Shown here piece after piece: positions 8,366-15,359 of a stretch of 60,598 nt of DNA. The DNA is from Candidatus Cibiobacter qucibialis (lineage in GTDB: Bacteria > Bacillota > Clostridia > Oscillospirales > Ruminococcaceae). The stretch's first letter is position 1, and every line of letters starts with the position of its first letter. Both the position numbers and the translations under genes were made by a program. Where the stretch lies: NCBI GenBank assembly GCA_004000625.1, contig SAUS01000005.1, positions 1 through 60,598 on the forward strand, read 5' to 3'. A model generated the notes under the pieces. It had not been told where the DNA came from and did not search any database. It saw nothing but the letters and a program-made list of their open reading frames with translations.

Positions 8366-9241
8366 TTAGCTTTCCTTAATCGCTGCCACGGTTGCGGCAA
8401 GGTTTTGCATTTCGGAGGGGACGATGATCTTGGTGGCCTGGCCGTCAGCCACTTTTTCCATAGCTTCCATGCTGCGCAGGGCAAGCATGTTCTGGCTGGG
8501 GGCGGCTTCGTTGATCAGGCGGATAGAGTCCGCTTTGGCTTTCTGCACCATCAGCAGGGCCTGGGCTTCGCCTTCAGCTTCCCGGATGCGCTGCTGCTTT
8601 ACGGCTTCGGCGCGCAGGATGGCGCTTTCCTTTTCGCCTTCGGCGCGGGTGATGGCTGCCTGCTTTTCACCTTCCGCCAGCAGGATGGAAGCGCGCTTTT
8701 CACGGTCGGCCTTCATCTGCTTTTCCATGGCCTGGCGGATCTCTGCCGGGGGCTCAATATTTTTCAGCTCCACGCGGTTTACCTTAATGCCCCAGCGGTC
8801 GGTCGCTTCGTCCAGGCTGGCGGTGATCTTGGTGTTGATCAGATCGCGGCTGGTCAGCGTTTCGTCCAGGGACATAGAACCGATGATATCGCGCAGCGTG
8901 GTAGCAGAAAGGTTCTCGATGGCCTGGATGGGGCGGTTGACACCGTAAGCAAACAGCTTGGCATCAAACACCTGGAAGAACACAACGGTATCGATCATCA
9001 TGGTAACGTTGTCGCGGGTGATAACGGGCTGCGGGGGGAAGTCTGCGGCTTCTTCTTTCAGGCTGACCTTGCGGGACACACGCTCCACAAAGGGAGTGCG
9101 CAGGTGCAGGCCGGCACCCCAGGTATCCTTATACACGCCAAGCCACTCGGTAACATAGGCGTTGGACTGGGGCACAATGACAATGCAGCGGGCGATGCCG
9201 ATCAGCACAAGGACCAGCAGGATAGCAATAACCAGTAACAT
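8366..9241 (-). CDS. SPFH/band 7 membrane protein (stomatin/QmcA-like)
   Basis: A 291-residue protein with one N-terminal membrane anchor (MLLVIAILLVLVLIGIARCIVIV), then an SPFH domain (PQSNAYVTEWLG through VELKNIEPP, about 25-165). A long charged coiled coil rich in EGEKQAA/EGEKESA repeats (about 175-230) drives oligomerisation in this family. Relatives form ring-like membrane microdomain scaffolds often paired with NfeD. GAGGAGG lies six bases before the ATG; the frame stays open to a TTG upstream that is not needed. nfeD is immediately upstream, with a 43-bp gap. Confidence 0.92.
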   Translation of the reverse strand: MLLVIAILLVLVLIGIARCIVIVPQSNAYVTEWLGVYKDTWGAGLHLRTPFVERVSRKVSLKEEAADFPPQPVITRDNVTMMIDTVVFFQVFDAKLFAYGVNRPIQAIENLSATTLRDIIGSMSLDETLTSRDLINTKITASLDEATDRWGIKVNRVELKNIEPPAEIRQAMEKQMKADREKRASILLAEGEKQAAITRAEGEKESAILRAEAVKQQRIREAEGEAQALLMVQKAKADSIRLINEAAPSQNMLALRSMEAMEKVADGQATKIIVPSEMQNLAATVAAIKES

Positions 9242-9284
9242 TAGGGGCCTCCTCAAACAATACGGGGCACTTTGGCAGGCTGCC

Positions 9285-9752
9285 TTAGTGCAGTTGTTCT
9301 GCGGGCTGTGCCGCAGCCGGTACGGGAACAGCGGATACGATCAGTACCGCGCCGTCCACGTTTTTTACTTCGCAGCGTGCATCTTTTGGCAGCGGAGTGC
9401 CGTCCACCGTGCGGGCCTGCCAATCCAGCCCATCCACACGCACGCGGCCGATATCCCCCTGCGGGATTTCCCGCAGAACAATGCCGCGGCTGCCGATGGT
9501 AAGCGGCGAACCGTTGGTAATGGGCGGCTGGCGCATGGTGCGGCGCTTTGCCAGCAGCGGCAGCATAACGGCCAGCGTTACGGCGGACACCACGGCAAAC
9601 ACGGCGCACTGAACGCCCAGCGATGCGGTAAAGATACTGGCCACCATGGCTGCCGCTGCGCCAACGGCAAACCAGATGGAAACCAGCGCCGTGGTAGCAG
9701 CTTCCGCAATGGCAAACACCACAATGGTTGCTGCCCAAAACAGAAATGTCAT
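9285..9752 (-). CDS. NfeD-family membrane protein
   Basis: A 155-residue short NfeD form without the serine-protease domain. Three or four hydrophobic segments fill about residues 3-70 (FLFWAATIVVFAIAEAATTALVSIWFA is one region). The soluble OB-fold follows: GSRGIVLREIPQGDIGRVRVDG. AGGAGGTG lies six bases before the ATG at 9752. NfeD proteins pair with SPFH partners and are thought to help assemble them. The order SH3-repeat protein, nfeD, SPFH on one strand with 28- and 43-bp gaps suggests one operon. Confidence 0.9.
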   Translation of the reverse strand: MTFLFWAATIVVFAIAEAATTALVSIWFAVGAAAAMVASIFTASLGVQCAVFAVVSAVTLAVMLPLLAKRRTMRQPPITNGSPLTIGSRGIVLREIPQGDIGRVRVDGLDWQARTVDGTPLPKDARCEVKNVDGAVLIVSAVPVPAAAQPAEQLH

Positions 9753-9780
9753 CTTGACACCTCCTGATTGGTTAATTTTT

Positions 9781-10827
9781 TTACTGCGGGATCCCGCACG
9801 CCCACAGGTAGTAGCCGCGCAGGTTATCACCAAACTTTTCCCACAGTTCGGGGTGTTCATCCCGGTAAGTATATACGTTAAAGCTGGCGCGGCCCTGGCG
9901 GCCCTCCGCCATGCCATAGTTCACAAAGTGCTGCAGGTAGGCGTTGGCATCATTGCCAAACGCGGCGCGCAGATCAGCGTTCTGGCTGCGGTAATAGCTG
10001 TAGTCGTACACGTTGGAATAATCATGGCCGCTGTACCAGCTGGTACCGGCAGTGCTGCCGGAAGAACTGCCGCCCTTGCCGCCGTTGGCGGTGGGCAGGC
10101 CGTTGATCAGGCTGTTGGAAATGTAACCGGTGGTATCGCCCCAGGTCACGCAGGACCAGCCGTTGGCATAGCTGTGTACCGTAACGGTAAAACCCGCGGG
10201 AACGGCGGTCAGCACCTCATAGCTGGTGGCGGGGCCGCTGCGCAGGTTGGCGTCGCTGTTCAGGGTACAGGTCACATCCGCACCCTCGTAGCGGCCGCTG
10301 GTAGAGTTGCTGGCCGTGGAGGTACCGCCGTTGGCGGCAGGCAGGCCGTTGAGCAGCTTTGTTGCAATGTAGCCGGAAACATCCCCCCAGGTCACACTGG
10401 CCCAGCCATCCTGGTAGCTGTCCACACTGACGGTAAAGCCTGCGGGCACAACGCCCAGCACGCCAAAGTCCGTACCGGGGCCGCGGCGGATGTTCGCATC
10501 GCTTTTAACGGTGCAGTTGACGGCGCTGCCGCGCCAGGACGGTGCCTGCGTGGTGGCGGCGCTGCCGCTGAGATACTTGGTTGCCACCCAGCCCGCATTT
10601 TTGCCGCTGGTCACATAAGTCCAGCCATTGCCGTCATCGGGGGTAACAACATTCACGGTTGCGCCGTTATTCAATACCGTCACCACATTATAATTGATGC
10701 CGGGGCCCTGGCGCATATTCAGGCCGCTTTGGGCGGTTACTTTGGCGCTGCCTTCTGCCATCGCCACGGTTGCACCAAAGCATGCCGCAACCAGCAGAGC
10801 TGCCAAAAACGTTACACGCTTTTTCAT
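9781..10827 (-). CDS. Secreted protein with three SH3 repeats
   Basis: A 348-residue exported protein. It has a clear signal peptide (MKKRVTFLAALLVAACFGATVAMA, cut after AMA). Three bacterial SH3 (SH3b) domains follow, each with an N-(MIL)-R-x-GP core: LNMRQGPG, ANIRRGPG and ANLRSGPA. They are separated by Ser/Thr/Gly-rich linkers. The C-terminal 80 residues hold two copies of a DLRAAFG..YLQHFVNYGMAEGRQ-like module seen in clostridial cell-wall proteins. No catalytic domain is present, so binding to peptidoglycan is inferred. AAGGAG lies eight bases before the ATG. Confidence 0.88.
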   Translation of the reverse strand: MKKRVTFLAALLVAACFGATVAMAEGSAKVTAQSGLNMRQGPGINYNVVTVLNNGATVNVVTPDDGNGWTYVTSGKNAGWVATKYLSGSAATTQAPSWRGSAVNCTVKSDANIRRGPGTDFGVLGVVPAGFTVSVDSYQDGWASVTWGDVSGYIATKLLNGLPAANGGTSTASNSTSGRYEGADVTCTLNSDANLRSGPATSYEVLTAVPAGFTVTVHSYANGWSCVTWGDTTGYISNSLINGLPTANGGKGGSSSGSTAGTSWYSGHDYSNVYDYSYYRSQNADLRAAFGNDANAYLQHFVNYGMAEGRQGRASFNVYTYRDEHPELWEKFGDNLRGYYLWACGIPQ

Positions 10828-10891
10828 ATCTATATCTCCTTGTTGCAAGGTGATCTGCGGACCAAAAGAGAAGATACTCTTTTGCAGTTTC

Positions 10892-10920
10892 ATTATACCA
10901 TATGCCTGCATCAAACACAA
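10892..10920 (-). promoter_or_regulatory. Promoter of the SH3-nfeD-SPFH unit
   Basis: TTGTGT (10920-10915), 17-bp spacer, TATAAT (10897-10892) on the minus strand, about 65 bp before the SH3-protein start. Confidence 0.75.
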
Positions 10921-11039
10921 GAAACGCTTTATCTTTGTGATTTTTTTGTTAAACATGTAAAAAATCCGGCATCTGCACCCTCTCTGCCCGGTTTAGGAAT
11001 GGTTACAAAAATTTCTCCCTGCTCCCCCCCCGCACCGCA

Positions 11040-11068
11040 TTGACAAAACCGCCTGCGTGGCGTATTGT
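11040..11068 (+). promoter_or_regulatory. Promoter of the phosphofructokinase gene
   Basis: TTGACA (11040-11045), 17-bp spacer, TATTGT (11063-11068). It is divergent from the SH3-protein promoter and about 100 bp before the pfk start. The rest of the 339-bp gap shows nothing else. Confidence 0.75.
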
Positions 11069-11166
11069 AAAAGATAGAATATGCAAATTGTATGCACATT
11101 GCCCGGCATTGTGCAGCAACGCGGTACGCGTGCCGCCAGCGGCACCGGCCTGACAGGGAGGTTTCT

Positions 11167-12243
11167 ATGAAGATGCGTGTTGGTATTTTGACATCCGGCG
11201 GTGACTGCCCCGGCCTGAACGCAACCATCCGCGGCGTGGCCAAAGCGCTGTATCAGCGCATGGGCGACAAGGTGGAGATCATTGGCATTCTGAACGGTTA
11301 TGACGGCTTGATCAACGGCAACTACCGCGTCATGGCACCGGATGAGTTTTCCGGCATTTTGACGGTAGGCGGCACGATTCTTGGCACCAAGCGCACCCCG
11401 TTCAAGATGATGCGCGTTGTGGGCGATGACAAGGTGGACAAGGTTGCCGCCATGAAAAAGACCTACAAAGACGCCAAGCTGGACTGCCTGCTCTGCCTGG
11501 GCGGCAACGGCACCCACAAAACGGCAAACCTGCTCAGCCAGGAGGGTCTGAACATCATCGGCCTGCCCAAAACGATCGACAATGATATTTTTGGCACCGA
11601 TGTTACTTTCGGTTTCCATACCGCTGTGGACATTGCCACTGATGTTATTGACCGCATCCACACCACTGCGGGCAGCCACAGCCGCGTAATGTGCATTGAG
11701 GTCATGGGCAACAAGGCCGGCTGGCTGACGCTGTATTCCGGCATTGCAGGCGGTGCGGACATCATCCTGATTCCGGAGCACCCCTATGACATCAAGAAGG
11801 TGGCCGAAGCTGTTATGCGCCGCCAGAAGGCCGGCAAGAACTTCTCCATCCTGGCGGTTGCCGAAGGTGCGCTTTCCACCGAGGAATCCAAGATGAAACG
11901 CAAAGAATGGACCGCCAAGCGCGCCGCTGCCGGTTACACCACCGCCACCAACCGCATTGCCAAGCAGGTGGAGGAGCTGACCGGTGCCGAGACCCGCATC
12001 TGTGTGCCGGGCCATATGCAGCGCGGCGGCAGCCCCAGCGCCTATGACCGCGTGCTGGCCACCCAGTTTGGCACCTATGCCGCACGCCTGGTGGCGGACG
12101 ACCATTTTGGCGTGACCGTTGCCATGGTGAACAACCACGTTACCGCCAACCCGCTGGTAGACATCGCCGGCAAGACCCGCGGCGTGCCCGATGACTGCGA
12201 TATGCTCAACGTTGCCCGCTCCATGGGCATCAGCCTGGGCTGA
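11167..12243 (+). CDS. pfkA: 6-phosphofructokinase, atypical donor site
   Basis: Phosphorylates fructose 6-phosphate in glycolysis. At 358 residues it is longer than the ~320 of standard bacterial ATP enzymes. It opens MKMRVGILTSGGDCPGLN, with GIPKTIDND-type fructose-phosphate site residues at 134-140 (PKTIDND). The donor loop is GGNGT at 112-116, where ATP enzymes have GGDG, and Lys replaces the Gly of PGTIDND. That combination resembles group III and pyrophosphate-linked members, so the phosphoryl donor is open. GGGAGG lies six bases before the ATG. It is the only gene between its promoter and a strong terminator. Confidence 0.9.
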   Translation: MKMRVGILTSGGDCPGLNATIRGVAKALYQRMGDKVEIIGILNGYDGLINGNYRVMAPDEFSGILTVGGTILGTKRTPFKMMRVVGDDKVDKVAAMKKTYKDAKLDCLLCLGGNGTHKTANLLSQEGLNIIGLPKTIDNDIFGTDVTFGFHTAVDIATDVIDRIHTTAGSHSRVMCIEVMGNKAGWLTLYSGIAGGADIILIPEHPYDIKKVAEAVMRRQKAGKNFSILAVAEGALSTEESKMKRKEWTAKRAAAGYTTATNRIAKQVEELTGAETRICVPGHMQRGGSPSAYDRVLATQFGTYAARLVADDHFGVTVAMVNNHVTANPLVDIAGKTRGVPDDCDMLNVARSMGISLG

Positions 12244-12263
12244 GTTTTGTTACGGGGGTTGTT

Positions 12264-12287
12264 GTTCCTTCTTTGAAAAGAAGGAAC
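12264..12287. repeat. 24-bp palindrome, second copy
   Basis: Arms GTTCCTTCTTT and AAAGAAGGAAC around a GA loop. It is the exact inverse of the copy at 1526-1549. Both lie just after a stop codon (pfkA and asnB), so a role in 3'-end formation is possible. Confidence 0.7.
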
Positions 12288-12322
12288 TTTAAAATAATAA
12301 ATTACAGATAGAATATAAACAA

Positions 12323-12364
12323 GGCCCACTGCACGGGATTATGGCGTGCAGTGGGTCTTTTCGT
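12323..12364 (+). terminator. Terminator of pfkA
   Basis: Stem GGCCCACTGCACG (323-335 of this kilobase) with CGTGCAGTGGGTC (345-357), followed by TTTT. Confidence 0.85.
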
Positions 12365-12388
12365 TTTGGATGGCACTCAAAATTGTTT

Positions 12389-12418
12389 TGTAGGGAACGG
12401 TCTTGACCGTTCCCTACA
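12389..12418. repeat. Family 3 palindrome core, isolated
   Basis: TGTAGGGAACGGTC and its inverse back to back, without the AGGAGTT ends. It lies in the 413-bp gap before the frameshifted membrane-protein gene. Confidence 0.7.
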
Positions 12419-12541
12419 AATTGGGCGGAGTTTTCGCTTTTCACAGAAAGGTCGCCCCTCTTCCGCCGGAACTATTTGCTGCATCGGTCTTTTTATATAT
12501 TTTGCTGTATTCCGTCAAGGGAATATTATTCAGATTTTTTA

Positions 12542-12570
12542 TTGACATACAGCAGGTGGTATGCTAGCAT
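12542..12570 (+). promoter_or_regulatory. Promoter before the frameshifted membrane-protein gene
   Basis: TTGACA (12542-12547), 17-bp spacer, TAGCAT (12565-12570), 87 bp ahead of the ATG at 12657. Confidence 0.65.
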
Positions 12571-12656
12571 CTATATAGTAACTGTTTCTTTTACTTGTTG
12601 TGTCCGTTTCTGTATGTTTTATTTACTGCTTTACATGGGAAAGGTAGTCGTTCGTC

Positions 12657-13182
12657 ATGGTGAAATCTCACAAAATTTATAACCTGATTTTTGACCTTTT
12701 GCTGACGGCGGGTGTGTGCTTACAATGACCTGCGCTTTATGCGGTTTTGGTTCCTTGGCGGGCGGCTGTACCATGCGACCGGTTTTACGAACTACCGCTT
12801 CGGCCTAACGGGCAAGGAGGTCTGCTGGGATTTTTCGCCGCTGAACATTCTGCATTGCCTGCAGGGGTATGACCCGCACGCTTACCTCAAGTTCCTCTGC
12901 TTTTTCTGCATCGGTATTTTGATATTTTTCCGGTTTGTGTTCCGGGCACCAAAGCTTCTTCCGCGGTTGTTTGCGCGGCTGTTCTGTTTCAGCGCCGGGT
13001 ATATTGCAGTCGTTGAGCTGTACAATCTGCTTTTCACTGCCGCCGGAGCTGTTTTTCTGGATATCAGCAACTGGTTCCTCTACCTCACCGGCGCATGGTC
13101 TGCTATTGCCATCCTGACCCTGCTGCTGGTTGCCAGCAAAAAGTTCCGTCCCGCTCCCCTGCCTTCTACTCCATCCCTTTAA
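12657..13182 (+). pseudogene. Frameshifted polytopic membrane protein, unknown family
   Basis: ATG at 12657 opens MVKSHKIYNLIFDLLLTAG and meets a TGA within 24 codons. The next frame continues at once as VCAYNDLRFMRFWFLGG for about 155 more residues to 13182. Removing one G from the GCGGGTGTGTG tract near 12709-12712 would restore a single frame of about 174 residues. The restored protein has an N-terminal hydrophobic helix, then FLCFFCIGILIFFRFVF, GYIAVVELYNLLFTAAGAVF and LTGAWSAIAILTLLL, that is four or more membrane spans. I do not recognise the family. The intact promoter and terminator argue the shift is recent or a sequence error. Confidence 0.65.
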
Positions 13183-13194
13183 TCGAATAAAACC

Positions 13195-13236
13195 AAAAGC
13201 CGCGGCCCTGCATCAAACGCAAAGCCGTGGCTTTTT
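13195..13236 (+). terminator. Terminator after the frameshifted gene
   Basis: AAAAGCCGCGG (13195-13205) pairs with CCGTGGCTTTT (13225-13235), with a U-run at its 3' end. AT-rich repeat DNA (TTACTCATTCCTAATTGC) fills the rest of the gap to the GH13 gene. Confidence 0.8.
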
Positions 13237-13318
13237 CCTACAATTTCTAATTACTCATTCCTAATTGCTAATTCTGCAATTCCGTTCGCTTTCGCCCAGT
13301 AAGCGCCTGCCCATCAAA

Positions 13319-15181
13319 TCAGTAGTACTTAAAATACCCCACATGCTGCGGCTGGTTATCTTCTACCAGGATGGTAAAGCCGCCGGGGTTTACTTCGGTC
13401 TGCTTGCCAAAGGCGGTGCGGACAATCAGGTGCGGGCCGTTGTTCAGGATAATCTCCGCGGACTGCTCCTTACCCACGCGGCGGTAGTGCAGCACATCGG
13501 CGCTGGCTTCCACCAGCTCCATGCTGCCACCGTCAAAAGCATCGCAGCTGCGGCGCAGGCGGGCCAGGTTGCTCAGCGGCACGCGCAGGCGGCGCTCGGT
13601 GGAGTTCCAGTCAAAATATGCGCGGTTGAACGGGTCGCGGTAGCCCTGCATCCCGATCTCATCGCCATAATACACGCAGGGCACGCCGGGCAGGGTGTAC
13701 AGCATGGCATAAGCCAGCAGCACGCGGCGCAGGGCATCATCAATGCGGTCGCCGGGGATCATCCGCTTGCTCTGCCAGTAGCGGTCGCGGCCATTGGCGG
13801 GTTCGCCTGCAATGGCGGTAATACCGCGCTCGGTATCGTGGGTGGAAAGGAAGTTCATTGCGCAGTCCAGCGCCGGTTTGGGATAGTTTTCGCAGATGGA
13901 CATGATCTGCTCCCCCACCGCGCTGGCATCCTCGCCGCGGGCAAAAGCCACAGCTGCATTGCGGAACGGGTAGTTCATGGTGGCATCCAGCCCATGGCCG
14001 CGCAGGTAGGTGCGGCGGTGGTCGAACGCTTCCTTGGTGGTGGCGTCCTCCCACACTTCGCCGATGAGCAGCTTGTCCTCGCCGTGGGCTTTGACGGCGG
14101 CACGGATCTTTTCGATAAAATCATCAGGCAGTTCATCCGCCACATCCAGCCGGAAGCCGGAAGCCCCCAGCCCCAGCCATGTATCAATCACGCCACCCTT
14201 GCCGCAGACAAAGTTGCCGTAAGAGGGGTCCTCCTCCTCCACTTCGGGCAGGGTCTCAAAGCCCCACCAGCTGCGGTAGCCGCCGACATAACCGGAATCG
14301 AAGTCATACCAGCTGCGGTAGGGCGAATTGCGGTCACGGTAAGCGCCGCCGGGGCCATAGCGGCCTTCGCGGTTAAAATAGAGCGAATCCGAACCGGTGT
14401 GGCTGAACACGCCATCCAGAATAATGCGGATGCCGTGCTTTTTGGCCTCGGCGCACAGGGCGGCAAAATCCTCGTTGGTGCCCAGCAGCGGATCGGCTTT
14501 CAGGTAGTTGGCCGTATTGTAGCGGTGGTTGGCGTGGGCCTCAAAAATAGGGTTCAGGTAAATGCAGGTAACGCCCAACTCTTCCAGGTAAGGCAGCTTT
14601 TGCTGGATGCCCGCAAAATCGCCGCCGTAATAGTCCATGTTCAGGTAGCCTTCGCTCTGCTCATTGGGCCAAAAATACGGCTCGCCGGTTTTATCCGGAC
14701 GGTAAATGCGGTCCGCAAAGGGCAGCGGCTTGTTGGGTACGCCCTCATAAAAGCGGTCCGGGAAGATCTGGTACATCGTACCGTCTTTGATCCAGTCCGG
14801 GGTCTTGAAGTCCGGCTCGTACACCGTCAGCTGCCAATCCAGGCCATTCACCCAGGTCAGCTCACCTTCCCCGTTGGCGGTGCGATAAATCTTGCGGAAA
14901 TCCGTGTACAGGTCAAAGTGGTAAAAATACAATCCCGATGTGGTGGGGGCCAGCTGGAACACAAAATGGTTTACGCCGGGGGTCTGGCCGTCAAAATTCA
15001 TGCGGTAATGCACGGGGTCTTCGCGGTCTTTGGTCAGCACCAGGTGTGGGTCCACATAGCCCAGTCTTTCCGGCACAGTCAACCGCCAGGTAACGGTCTG
15101 CCCCGCCGGAACTGCGCCAAACGGTGTTTTATACTCCGCACAGCGGGAGTTAAAAAAAGTATGCGTTGGTTGTTCAGGCAA
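13319..15181 (-). CDS. GH13 alpha-glucanase (cyclomaltodextrinase/neopullulanase type)
   Basis: A 620-residue glycoside hydrolase family 13 enzyme that would cut alpha-1,4 (and perhaps 1,6) bonds in maltodextrins. An N-terminal all-beta domain (about 1-125) precedes the catalytic barrel, as in GH13_20-like enzymes. Visible catalytic motifs are GFRLDVADE (nucleophile Asp near 345), LIGEVWED (acid/base Glu near 374) and STHDTE (transition-state Asp near 449). There is no signal peptide, so action is cytoplasmic on imported oligosaccharides. Start choice: GAGGA sits nine bases before TTG at 15181; another TTG three codons earlier is too close to it. It follows glgP on the same strand, with a terminator-like hairpin between. 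Confidence 0.9.
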   Translation of the reverse strand: MPEQPTHTFFNSRCAEYKTPFGAVPAGQTVTWRLTVPERLGYVDPHLVLTKDREDPVHYRMNFDGQTPGVNHFVFQLAPTTSGLYFYHFDLYTDFRKIYRTANGEGELTWVNGLDWQLTVYEPDFKTPDWIKDGTMYQIFPDRFYEGVPNKPLPFADRIYRPDKTGEPYFWPNEQSEGYLNMDYYGGDFAGIQQKLPYLEELGVTCIYLNPIFEAHANHRYNTANYLKADPLLGTNEDFAALCAEAKKHGIRIILDGVFSHTGSDSLYFNREGRYGPGGAYRDRNSPYRSWYDFDSGYVGGYRSWWGFETLPEVEEEDPSYGNFVCGKGGVIDTWLGLGASGFRLDVADELPDDFIEKIRAAVKAHGEDKLLIGEVWEDATTKEAFDHRRTYLRGHGLDATMNYPFRNAAVAFARGEDASAVGEQIMSICENYPKPALDCAMNFLSTHDTERGITAIAGEPANGRDRYWQSKRMIPGDRIDDALRRVLLAYAMLYTLPGVPCVYYGDEIGMQGYRDPFNRAYFDWNSTERRLRVPLSNLARLRRSCDAFDGGSMELVEASADVLHYRRVGKEQSAEIILNNGPHLIVRTAFGKQTEVNPGGFTILVEDNQPQHVGYFKYY

Positions 15182-15213
15182 ACAAATCAATCCTCACATT
15201 GAACAAGTGTACA

Positions 15214-15272
15214 AAAGCAGCCGTGACCCACTGGCGCCGGCAAATTCAAGTCGGCGGCCGGGATCGCGGCTG
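15214..15272 (-). terminator. Terminator after glgP
   Basis: On the minus strand CAGCCGCGATCCC (15272-15260) pairs with GGGTCACGGCTG (15229-15218), inner GC pairs extend it, and TTTT follows at 15217-15214. Some read-through into the GH13 gene is possible because no separate promoter is obvious. Confidence 0.65.
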
Positions 15273-15359
15273 TTCGTTTATTTTATTGTACGGGCAGCGC
15301 GTGTACGTTCACAGCTGCACACGCACCCGCACTGCGGTTAAAGCTCTGCTTTGGGCAGA

